Positions 1 to 5,433 are shown, numbered from the stretch's first letter. The stretch is 5,433 nt of DNA from an uncultured Verrucomicrobiota bacterium (GCA_913045395.1 CAJWPV010000127.1:1-5433), one strand, 5' to 3'. The notes: a model not told the origin generated them from the letters alone. Made by a program: numbers and translations.

Positions 1-1
1 C

Positions 2-61
2 GACCTCCTCCGCAAACACGGCGGTAAGACGGGTGAAGAATTGAAAGCTGAAGGGAAGTAA
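2..61 (+). CDS. C-terminal end of an unrecognised protein (5' end outside window)
   Basis: One + strand frame is open from the left edge to a TAA at 59-61 and encodes 19 residues ending KTGEELKAEGK. The tail is hydrophilic, Lys/Glu/Gly-rich and probably an exposed C-terminus. It is too short to assign a family, and nothing in it shows a domain or membrane segment. The gene converges on the recombinase gene across a 110 bp gap. A chance open frame of this length is possible, so the call rests mainly on the plausible composition, the clean stop and the hairpin just after it. Confidence 0.5.
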   Translation, partial: DLLRKHGGKTGEELKAEGK

Positions 62-65
62 TCGG

Positions 66-86
66 CGTCCTTGAGACACCAAGGCG
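66..86 (+). terminator. Possible hairpin after the left-edge gene
   Basis: CCTTG (69-73) and CAAGG (80-84) can pair around a six-base loop. Two further pairs (66-67 with 85-86) are possible past a one-base bulge at 68. The hairpin begins five bases after the stop codon, where a terminator would sit between convergent genes. No T-run follows it, so it is not a classical intrinsic terminator. The rest of the 62-171 gap shows no gene, no dif-like site and no repeat that I can recognise. Confidence 0.25.
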
Positions 87-171
87 TGCGAGGTCAGCGC
101 AGCGATCAAGGAATTACGCGGCTCAAAAGATTCCAGCGGATTAAAAAGCAGTTCCGTGTCGTAAGTGGGGT

Positions 172-1122
172 TCACCCGCGCGGGTGGTATTGCTGGTGGA
201 TGGCCTTGAGGCGTTTGCCGGCGACGTGCGTGTACACTTCCGTTGTCGCGATGCTGGAATGCCCGAGCAGTTCCTGTATGACCCGCAGGTCAGCGCCGTG
301 TTCCAAAAGGTGTGTGGCAAAACTATGCCGCAACATGTGCGGCGTGATGTTACGATCGATGCCGGCCAAGGAGCACCGTTTCTTGATGCGCGCCCACAGT
401 GTCACTGCCGCAAACGCTGTGCCGCGGCTCGTGAGGAACACATTACTCGGACTCTTGCCGGCCTTGGCCAGTTTGGCACGTCCGTGTTCCACGTAACGCT
501 CAATTGCCTCGACGGCGCGGCGGCCGACCGGCACGACGCGCTCCTTGTTTCCCTTACCGATGACCTGGATAAAACTGGCGTCGAGCCGCAGTTGCTCAAG
601 TCGCAACCCACGCAACTCGGCCAAGCGCAGGCCGGAGGCGTAGCAAAGCTCCAGCATCGCATGGTCGCAAAGCGTTGCGGGAGTGATCGGCTCGGGCGGC
701 CGCAGTAGTTTCTCGATTTCCACGGCGGTCAACGCCTTGGGCAGGCGCTTCCAGCGGCGGGGAAGGGTCAGGTTCTCGGCGACGTTGGACGGCAGAAACT
801 GTTCCTGCACGCAGAACCGATAGAACGCCTTGAGCGCCGCGATTTCGAGGTAGAGACTCTCGGTGCTGAGTTTGGCTGACTCGCTGCGGGGGCGTCCTCG
901 TTTTTTTTTGGCGTGGTCGCCGGTAGGCGTTTCGCTGTTGCGCTGGTGGTCAAGGTAGCCAAGCAGGTGTGACAACTCGACCGCGTTCCAGCGGGCGAGT
1001 TGTCGCGTGCCGGCCCAGTCGGCAAAACGGTTCAAGATGTTGCTGTACGCCTTTTGGGTGTGCTCAGACTGGCCCCGCTCGTGGCGGAGGTACTGCCCAA
1101 ACTCCTCGATCAATGCCTGCAT
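172..1122 (-). CDS. XerC/XerD-family tyrosine recombinase with an AT-hook-like insert
   Basis: A 316-residue site-specific recombinase of the type that resolves chromosome dimers at dif. The N-terminal SAM-like core-binding domain covers about residues 1-120 and the catalytic domain about 128-316. The active site is complete: R166 (SGLRLAEL), K190 (GKGNKER), H262 and R265 (HMLRH), H288 (LLGHSS) and nucleophile Y297 (VYTHV). Each sits 18 residues later than in 298-residue E. coli XerD, and the C-terminal HQQYHPRG resembles the XerD ending. The surplus is a basic stretch near residues 62-88 containing KKKRGRPR, an AT-hook core. The ATG at 1120-1122 is the only ATG/GTG/TTG start before an upstream in-frame stop. 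Its GGGAG lies directly against the ATG, so a TTG at codon 4 would be better spaced. XerD-like features are clear, but XerC versus XerD versus a mobile-element relative cannot be settled without the partner gene or dif. No transposon ends are visible, so a housekeeping role is likelier. Confidence 0.93.
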   Translation of the reverse strand: MQALIEEFGQYLRHERGQSEHTQKAYSNILNRFADWAGTRQLARWNAVELSHLLGYLDHQRNSETPTGDHAKKKRGRPRSESAKLSTESLYLEIAALKAFYRFCVQEQFLPSNVAENLTLPRRWKRLPKALTAVEIEKLLRPPEPITPATLCDHAMLELCYASGLRLAELRGLRLEQLRLDASFIQVIGKGNKERVVPVGRRAVEAIERYVEHGRAKLAKAGKSPSNVFLTSRGTAFAAVTLWARIKKRCSLAGIDRNITPHMLRHSFATHLLEHGADLRVIQELLGHSSIATTEVYTHVAGKRLKAIHQQYHPRG

Positions 1123-1135
1123 CTCCCGGCTGCCG

Positions 1136-1165
1136 ATGCTACGGGTGATTTGGCCTTGCGGTCAA
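1136..1165 (-). promoter_or_regulatory. Putative sigma70-like promoter for the recombinase gene
   Basis: Read on the minus strand, TTGACC (1160-1165, five of six matches to TTGACA) is followed after 18 bases by TAGCAT (1136-1141, four of six matches to TATAAT). A start about seven bases past the -10 would fall near 1129, leaving a leader of only about seven bases before the ATG at 1122. That fits the absence of a properly spaced Shine-Dalgarno. On the other strand, TTGCGG (1156-1161) and TATCGT (1178-1183) with a 16-base spacer form a weaker candidate for the transporter operon. Both are pattern matches in a 71 bp divergent spacer. Confidence 0.3.
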
Positions 1166-1193
1166 CGCGCACGGCCGTATCGTTCGGGCCGAG

Positions 1194-2405
1194 TTGAAAA
1201 AGTGTTTCGCCATACCGCTTGTCGCCCTGTTGGTTGCTACCGTGACATCCCATGCCTGCCGCTACACGGTGCGTGATGTGGGCTTTGCGGACTTGGGCAA
1301 TGAACGGTACACCTTCTTTTGTTTTGTCGATGGCCAAGTGTCCACGGAACGAGCGAAGCAGCTTGGCCAAGCGGCGGGTGCGTTGCTTGGAGATTCCAAC
1401 GTCCGGTTTGAGTTGGTCAACCTGGCCAAGGGTGACCACCCGCAGGCCAAACGTCTGGCCAAGCGGGAGCCGGGCGTGCCCGCCGGACTGCTGCTGTCGC
1501 CGGACGGTGAGTTGGCTTGGCCGGTCATTTTTCCCGCCGCAAAACCTGACAATCCCGAGTGGTCTTTTTTGGCGTCCGCCGTCTCGTCGCCGACCCGGAA
1601 TAAACTCCTAAGGAAACTGATTCCCGCCTACGCCGTGGTTCTTTTTGTCGAGGGGACAGACGCCGCACAAACCAGGCGAGCCCGTGCTGCTGTGAGCGAT
1701 GCCATCGGGGCGATCACGCCGCTGATGCCTCAAATGCCCAAGCCGGTGGATCATCCGCCGGAGATGGTTGTCGTGCCGGCCGAGCGCATCGCCGAGGAGT
1801 CGGTGCTGATGTGGAGTCTTGGCCTCGATACCGAGCCGGTGCCCGAGCCGCAGGCCGTGGTGTTGATGGGGCGCGGCCGCCGGGTGGGCCAACCGTTGCG
1901 AGGCGGCTTGGTCACGCGCACGGCGTTGCAGGAATCGCTTGCGGTGGTCGGTCAGGACTGCGAGTGCGGCCTCGACCGTGTGTGGATGCAGGGCGAGCGC
2001 TTCCCTCTGTCATGGGGCCGAACCGAAAAAACTGCCGCATTCAAAGAGCTTGGCTTCGACCCGGAGAACCCACAGGTGAAAGCCGAGATCAGCCGCATCA
2101 TTTCGCGCGGCCCGAACTCGCGCCCTGGCGGGGCAACGCAGACAGCCTCAAGCAATTTTGACCAACTGGCACTGGGTTACAGTGAAGAAATCATTGAGAT
2201 CGAAACCGGGCCGCCGGTGGCGACCGAGCCGCCAGCAGTGAAGGAAGTCATTATGGAACCGGAAGCAGAAGCCAAGCCGGAGCCGGTGGAGTTGGAGTCG
2301 GCTGTGCTTGGCCAGACGCGAACGATTTGGTGGACCCTTGCCGTGATCGCGGCGGTGACGCTGGCCGGAGGGGGGCTGTTGCTGCTGCGGAAGGTCGGGA
2401 ACTAA
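1194..2405 (+). CDS. Secreted, C-terminally anchored protein of unknown family; putative partner of the ABC transporter
   Basis: 403 residues, family not recognised. Residues 1-21 look like a signal peptide (MKK, hydrophobic core, SHA cleavage site before C22). The SHAC sequence is a poor lipobox, so a lipoprotein is less likely. The body appears to hold two divergent thioredoxin-like units: a strand YTFFCFVDG near 39 with PAGLLLSPDGE near 96, and YAVVLFVEG near 146 with PQAVVLMGRGRR near 219. Neither has a CxxC. A CxC occurs at 256-258, and other cysteines are at 22 and 43. A conserved-looking GFDPENPQVKAEISRII stretch spans about 287-303. An acidic Pro/Glu stalk (about 335-369) leads to one membrane helix (about 379-397) and a short basic tail. 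The protein should therefore be periplasmic with a C-terminal anchor. The start is TTG: no ATG or GTG lies in frame between the upstream stop and the signal peptide, and no good Shine-Dalgarno precedes it. Its stop overlaps the permease start, so both are probably cotranslated. The transporter-partner role is inferred from context. Confidence 0.85.
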   Translation: MKKCFAIPLVALLVATVTSHACRYTVRDVGFADLGNERYTFFCFVDGQVSTERAKQLGQAAGALLGDSNVRFELVNLAKGDHPQAKRLAKREPGVPAGLLLSPDGELAWPVIFPAAKPDNPEWSFLASAVSSPTRNKLLRKLIPAYAVVLFVEGTDAAQTRRARAAVSDAIGAITPLMPQMPKPVDHPPEMVVVPAERIAEESVLMWSLGLDTEPVPEPQAVVLMGRGRRVGQPLRGGLVTRTALQESLAVVGQDCECGLDRVWMQGERFPLSWGRTEKTAAFKELGFDPENPQVKAEISRIISRGPNSRPGGATQTASSNFDQLALGYSEEIIEIETGPPVATEPPAVKEVIMEPEAEAKPEPVELESAVLGQTRTIWWTLAVIAAVTLAGGGLLLLRKVGN

Positions 2406-3556
2406 TGTCGCTTTGGTCGCACATTTTTGGGGAAATTGGTTTCCGGAAACTCAACGCCCTGTTTTCACTGCTGGGCCTGACACTGGCAGTGACCATTGTG
2501 GTAGCGTCGAGACTCCTCGCTGAGGCGGACGAGCGTGAAACGCGCCGCGTGACCCGCGACATGGGTTTCAATCTGCGCCTCATTTCGGCCGAAACCGACC
2601 TTGGTCAGTTTTATCGTGACGGCTTTTCTAGGAACGCGATGAATGCAGCGATGCTCGATCGCCTGGCGACGCATCTGACCAACAATGTTTCATTCAACCA
2701 TCTCGTCGGCTCTCTGCGCCGCGAATACACCATCAACGGACAGGATATTCTGCTAGTTGGCCTATCGGAAACCTATGTCGCGCCGGGGCAGGGTAAAAAG
2801 CCGATGGGGGTTGTCATCAAAAAAGGCACGGTCCACATCGGCTCAGAGGTCGCCCGCAAGCAGAAAAAAAAGAGGGACGACACGATGCATGTGGGCGAGC
2901 GGCAATTCACGGTCGCAAATGATCCCATCGAGACCGGCACGCCGGATGACATCACGATTTTTGCGCGGCTCGAGGATGTGCAATCGGTGCTCCGATTGGA
3001 GGGAAAGATCAATGAAATCGAGGCGATCGACTGTCTCTGCCTTACGGCTGACCAGGATCCGCTCGCCATATTGAGGAAGGAGATCGGTGATATTCTGCCG
3101 GAAGTGCAGGTGGTGCAAATGCGAACGCTGGCCGATGCCCGCGCGAAGCAGCGGCAGACCCGCGAGAAAGTGAACCAATTCGTGCTGCCATCAGTGTTGG
3201 TGGCTAGCGCAGTTTGGATGGCGTTGCTCGCGGTGCTCAACGTGCGCGATCGGCGACAGGAGATCGGTATCCTGCGTGCGTTGGGCAAGGGCGGTGGACG
3301 TATCGCCGGGTTGTTTCTCGGCAAGGCCGCGCTGCTTGGCTTGATGGCGTCGGTGTTCGGCGCGGCGTTCGGCACGTGGGCGGTGCTGGAGTTTGGGCCC
3401 TCGTTGTTTCCGGTGACGAAGAAGGCAATCCAGGCAAACCCGACTCTTGCATGGCAGATGGTCGTAGCGACACCGGTGTTCGCGGCATTCGCGAGTTTCA
3501 TCCCGGCCATGCTGGCGGTGTCGCATGATCCGGCGGAAACCTTGAGGGAGGATTGA
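2405..3556 (+). CDS. FtsX/MacB/LolC-type ABC transporter permease
   Basis: 383 residues with MacB-fold (type VII) topology: a short cytoplasmic N-terminus, TM1 (about 18-38), a large periplasmic domain (about 39-259), then TM2 (about 260-279), TM3 (about 303-327) and TM4 (about 350-373). The cytoplasmic loop after TM2 carries VRDRRQEIGILRALG, the typical ATPase-coupling motif of FtsX-domain permeases. The protein ends DPAETLRED, matching the usual PAxxLR ending. The family works as dimers on one ATPase dimer and moves or extracts periplasmic substrates rather than importing small solutes. The start is ATG at 2405, overlapping the previous TAA by one base (TAATG), with GGGA four bases upstream. 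An in-frame start at 2327 would add a hydrophilic 26-residue leader lying inside the upstream gene and is not credible. The substrate is unknown. The periplasmic domain has a basic KQKKKR patch at 152-157 encoded by an A8 run. Confidence 0.92.
   Translation: MSLWSHIFGEIGFRKLNALFSLLGLTLAVTIVVASRLLAEADERETRRVTRDMGFNLRLISAETDLGQFYRDGFSRNAMNAAMLDRLATHLTNNVSFNHLVGSLRREYTINGQDILLVGLSETYVAPGQGKKPMGVVIKKGTVHIGSEVARKQKKKRDDTMHVGERQFTVANDPIETGTPDDITIFARLEDVQSVLRLEGKINEIEAIDCLCLTADQDPLAILRKEIGDILPEVQVVQMRTLADARAKQRQTREKVNQFVLPSVLVASAVWMALLAVLNVRDRRQEIGILRALGKGGGRIAGLFLGKAALLGLMASVFGAAFGTWAVLEFGPSLFPVTKKAIQANPTLAWQMVVATPVFAAFASFIPAMLAVSHDPAETLRED
2864..2872 (+). other. In-frame A-run containing an A AAA AAG slippery heptamer
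   Basis: Eight As (2864-2871) followed by G read AAA AAA AAG in the permease frame. Bases 2866-2872 therefore form A AAA AAG in the same register as the known E. coli dnaX -1 slippery site. A -1 shift would add 16 codons and stop at TGA 2920-2922, giving a product of roughly 170 residues with TM1 and part of the periplasmic domain. AGAGG at 2845-2849 could act as an upstream stimulator but lies further away (16 bases) than in dnaX. I see no convincing downstream hairpin. It may be no more than a Lys-rich patch. Confidence 0.3.
3546..3551 (+). promoter_or_regulatory. Strong ribosome binding site deciding the ATPase start
   Basis: GGGAGG lies inside the last permease codons, seven bases before ATG 3559. 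It is the best Shine-Dalgarno in the window. It favours the ATG over the in-frame TTG at 3553, which would leave only one base between the motif and the start codon. The placement suggests that ribosomes finishing the permease reinitiate on the ATPase. Confidence 0.75.
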
Positions 3557-3558
3557 CG

Positions 3559-4218
3559 ATGATACGCTGCGACGAGGTCACGAAAATATTTCGAAAAAAC
3601 GGCTCCGAGATCACTAGTCTCGACCGGTTCACGGCCGATATCGGTGCGGGGGAGTTCGTCGCGGTGCGCGGGCCAAGCGGCTCCGGCAAAACCACGCTGC
3701 TACTCACACTCGGAGGCATGCAGCGGCCAAGCGCAGGCTTGGTGCAGTTCAGCGGGCGCGACCTATACAGGCTCTCGCCGGCGGATAGGGCGGGGCTGCG
3801 ATCGGCGGAGATCGGTTTTGTGTTCCAAATGTTCCACCTTGTGCCGTATCTCGACTTGATGGGCAATGTGCTGCTGGCTTCCCCCGGCAAGCTTGGCCCC
3901 GCAGTGAGGCAACGGGCAGGGGAGTTGCTTGATAAACTAGGTTTGGCCGAGCGGGTTAGTCATCGACCTGGCGAACTAAGTGCCGGGGAACGTCAACGCC
4001 TGGCAGTGGCCCGTGCGTTGCTGAATCGGCCAAAACTGATTCTCGCCGACGAGCCGACCGGTAACCTCGATCCGGAAAATGCCGCCGAGGTGATTCGGCA
4101 TTTGGCGGAGTTTCACCAGGCCGGAGGCACGGTGGTGTTGGTCACCCACGGCACGGCGGCGGACACCTACGCCGACCGGTTCCTGCGCCTCAAACAGGGT
4201 CGTCTGGTCGCGGATTGA
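3559..4218 (+). CDS. ABC transporter ATP-binding protein, LolD/MacB type
   Basis: 219 residues forming a single nucleotide-binding domain that powers the adjacent permease from the cytoplasmic face. Visible motifs are Walker A GPSGSGKTT (38-46), Q-loop Q90 in VFQMFHLVP, signature LSAGERQRLAVARAL (140-154), Walker B LILADE (160-165, catalytic E165), D-loop GNLD (168-171) and switch H197 (VTHG). The DEPTGNLD block and the short length are typical of the LolD/MacB/FtsE group. The signature reads LSAGE instead of the common LSGGE, a modest change that also occurs in functional ATPases. The ATG at 3559 was chosen over the TTG at 3553 because of the well-placed GGGAGG. The gene starts two bases after the permease stop, so the pair is certainly one transcription unit. 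Nothing in the ATPase itself identifies the substrate, so no gene symbol is given. Confidence 0.95.
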   Translation: MIRCDEVTKIFRKNGSEITSLDRFTADIGAGEFVAVRGPSGSGKTTLLLTLGGMQRPSAGLVQFSGRDLYRLSPADRAGLRSAEIGFVFQMFHLVPYLDLMGNVLLASPGKLGPAVRQRAGELLDKLGLAERVSHRPGELSAGERQRLAVARALLNRPKLILADEPTGNLDPENAAEVIRHLAEFHQAGGTVVLVTHGTAADTYADRFLRLKQGRLVAD

Positions 4219-4257
4219 TGGGTTGTTCGCAGCCCGTGCAATTGGTAGCTTCGCCGC

Positions 4258-4848
4258 ATGGAAGCGATCATGTCTATTTTGGTTGGTGTTGCCCTGAGCG
4301 CGACGTGCGGATTCCGGGTGTTTGTGCCGCTGCTGGCAGTCAACATCGGCACTCGCGCTAAGGACGCGGATGGCCAACCGCTGATCGAGTTGGCCGCAGG
4401 TTTCGACTGGTTAAGCAGCGACATCGCCATGATGGTTTTTCTCGTGGCAGCGATTTTTGAAATCGGCGGCTACTATATTCCCTGGATTGATAATCTACTC
4501 GATTCCGTCGCTAGCCCGGCGGCGATCGTGGCCGGAACCCTCATCACCGCCTCCTTTATCACCGGCATGGATCCGTGGCTGCAATGGCTGCTTGGCCTGA
4601 TCGCCGGTGGTGGTGTGGCCGCCGCGGTACAGGCAACGACGGTGGTGACGCGCGCCTCCTCGAGCGTCACCACCGGCGGTCTGGGAAATCCCATCGTGTC
4701 GTCGGTCGAGACCAGCGGCGCATTCCTTGGTTCGGCATTGTCAATTCTTGCGGCGCCGTTTGCGGTCGGTATTTTTATGCTGCTGCTGGGGAGTGGCGTG
4801 TGGATCTGGTTTCGGCGCAGAAATCGCAAACTAAACGAGGCGGCCTGA
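4258..4848 (+). CDS. DUF4126 family integral membrane protein
   Basis: 196 residues, mostly hydrophobic, with four or five probable membrane segments (about 4-29, 54-75, 85-104, 107-130, 153-184) and a basic cytoplasmic-looking end (FRRRNRK). The pattern of CGFRVFVPLL near 17, EIGGYYIPWIDNLLD near 68, SPAAIVAGTL near 86, QATTVVTR near 125 and TTGGLGNPIVSSVE near 138 matches what I know of DUF4126 proteins. The biochemical role of this family is not established. The ATG at 4258 gives the family-like beginning MEAIMSILVG but has little Shine-Dalgarno. The ATG at 4270 has GGAAG five bases upstream and would remove four residues. The gene lies 39 bp after the ATPase, with no clear terminator or promoter between, and three bases before the next gene. 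It may be part of the same transcript or the head of a second one. Confidence 0.85.
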   Translation: MEAIMSILVGVALSATCGFRVFVPLLAVNIGTRAKDADGQPLIELAAGFDWLSSDIAMMVFLVAAIFEIGGYYIPWIDNLLDSVASPAAIVAGTLITASFITGMDPWLQWLLGLIAGGGVAAAVQATTVVTRASSSVTTGGLGNPIVSSVETSGAFLGSALSILAAPFAVGIFMLLLGSGVWIWFRRRNRKLNEAA

Positions 4849-4851
4849 CCG

Positions 4852-5433
4852 ATGGATTTGCACTGCATCAGAATTGCGTTCGCAGCGGCTTGTTTGATTG
4901 CTGCCACTGGGGTGGAGGCATCCGATCACTGGGCATACCAGCCGGTTACCCGCCCAAGTGTGCCGTCGGTGGAAAACTTCTCCTGGCCAAGCGGCGCGAT
5001 GGATCACTTCATTCTGGCCAAGCTTCGTGAAAACGGGATGCGGCCTGCCCGGCGCGCTAACCGCCGGATTTTGATTCGCCGGGTGACCCTCGATCTGACC
5101 GGTCTGCCGCCTACGTCGGGGGAGGTCGACCGCTTCGTGGCGGACGATTCACCGGGGTCATACCGACGTGCAGTTGAACGGTTGATGGCTTCACCGCGTT
5201 TTGGTGAGCGCTGGGGCCGACACTGGCTCGACCTGGCGCGTTATGCCGACACCAAGGGCTATCTTGCAGGTAACCAGGCGCGGCTCTTCACCCACTCGTA
5301 CACCTACCGCGACTATGTGATCGACGCCTTTAACGCCGACCTGCCATACGACCGTTTTATTATCCAGCAGGTCGCCGCCGACAAACTGGACTTGGGCACA
5401 GACAAACGGCCTCTGGCCGCGATGGGTTTTCTC
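4852..5433 (+). CDS. Secreted DUF1549 (PSCyt2-type) protein, 3' end outside window
   Basis: 194 codons are visible, open to the right edge with no stop. Residues 1-23 look like a signal peptide (hydrophobic 8-19, VEA before SDHW). The mature part starts with HWAYQPV and contains the family landmarks WPSGAMDHFILAKL (45-58), RRILIRRVTLDLTGLPPT (71-88), RFGERWGRHWLDLARYADTKGY (116-137, quoted by its ends RFGERW and YADTKGY) and YRDYVIDAFNADLPYDRFI (152-170). These are characteristic of DUF1549, usually followed by DUF1553 in a protein of some 700 or more residues. This copy starts directly at DUF1549, without the heme-binding PSCyt1 (CxxCH) region that many relatives carry in front. The proteins are extracytoplasmic. 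Their function is unsettled, though genes often sit beside sulfatases or DUF1501 proteins. The ATG at 4852 lies three bases after the DUF4126 stop, with GAGG eleven bases upstream, suggesting translational coupling. Confidence 0.92.
   Translation, partial: MDLHCIRIAFAAACLIAATGVEASDHWAYQPVTRPSVPSVENFSWPSGAMDHFILAKLRENGMRPARRANRRILIRRVTLDLTGLPPTSGEVDRFVADDSPGSYRRAVERLMASPRFGERWGRHWLDLARYADTKGYLAGNQARLFTHSYTYRDYVIDAFNADLPYDRFIIQQVAADKLDLGTDKRPLAAMGFL

Larger units (their letters stand above)
619..5023. repeat. Dispersed over-represented octamer GGCCAAGC
   Basis: GGCCAAGC occurs on the + strand at 619, 1365, 1457, 3671, 3725, 4985 and 5016. Its complement GCTTGGCC occurs at 1361, 1515, 2306, 3891 and 4590. 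Two copies overlap as the 12 bp palindrome GCTTGGCCAAGC at 1361-1372. Six of the seven + strand copies extend to GGCCAAGCG. A rough estimate at 60% G+C gives about 0.3 expected occurrences over both strands, against 12 seen. Copies fall in all three codon phases and one is antisense to the recombinase, so shared protein motifs do not explain them. Confidence 0.6.

Noticed and set aside
62..171. Search for a dif recombination site beside the recombinase gene
   Set aside because: No stretch resembled two 11 bp Xer arms around a 6 bp centre. dif usually lies far from xer genes in any case.
173..186. 14 bp perfect palindrome CACCCGCGCGGGTG at the end of the recombinase gene
   Set aside because: It lies in the codons for the family-conserved HPRG ending and has no T-run after it on either strand, so neither a terminator nor a binding site is supported.
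184..708. Long + strand open frame (174 codons) opposite the recombinase gene
   Set aside because: It lies antisense to a gene with a complete tyrosine-recombinase active site, its protein shows no domain pattern, and G+C-rich genes commonly leave such antisense frames open.
2327..2404. 26-residue N-terminal extension of the permease from an earlier in-frame start
   Set aside because: It overlaps the membrane-anchor codons of the upstream gene, adds a hydrophilic Arg/Gly/Ala leader, and is out-competed by the TAATG start that gives the usual permease N-terminus.
2773..3510. Minus strand open frame of 245 codons opposite the permease gene
   Set aside because: It is antisense to a confidently identified permease, has a low-complexity Ser/Arg/Thr-rich translation, and has no promoter or ribosome site that I can see.
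4219..4257. Possible terminator between the ATPase and DUF4126 genes
   Set aside because: Only a mismatched GGG/CCC pairing was found, without a T-run, so a transcription boundary cannot be called.

Overview
The window (about 60% G+C by eye) most likely comes from a PVC-group bacterium (Planctomycetota or Verrucomicrobiota). The best evidence is the right-edge gene, which encodes a secreted DUF1549 (PSCyt2-type) protein. That family is greatly expanded in these phyla and uncommon elsewhere. The exact lineage cannot be read from this sequence.

Layout: (1) The left edge holds the last 19 codons of an unrecognised + strand gene, then a 110 bp gap with one small hairpin. (2) Positions 172-1122 on the minus strand encode a complete XerC/XerD-type tyrosine recombinase. 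All six catalytic residues are present with E. coli XerD spacing, shifted by exactly 18 residues because of a basic insert that contains an AT-hook-like motif. (3) A 71 bp divergent intergenic region separates it from a + strand operon. (4) Positions 1194-4218 form a tightly packed three-gene operon: a secreted, C-terminally membrane-anchored protein of unknown family, an FtsX/MacB/LolC-type ABC permease, and a LolD/MacB-type ABC ATPase. The first two genes overlap by one base (TAATG), and the third starts two bases after the second ends, behind a strong Shine-Dalgarno sequence. (5) A DUF4126 membrane protein (4258-4848) follows after 39 bp. (6) The 5'-truncated view of the DUF1549 protein starts 3 bp after that and runs off the window.

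The ATPase and permease should form a MacB-fold (type VII) ABC machine. Instead of a MacA-type adaptor, it is encoded with a membrane-tethered periplasmic protein that seems to contain two divergent copies of a thioredoxin-like beta-alpha-beta unit, a CxC motif and a Pro/Glu-rich stalk. That composition is the best candidate here for an undescribed system. Separately, the octamer GGCCAAGC occurs 12 times on the two strands, in different reading frames and antisense to a gene, which points to a DNA-level genomic word.
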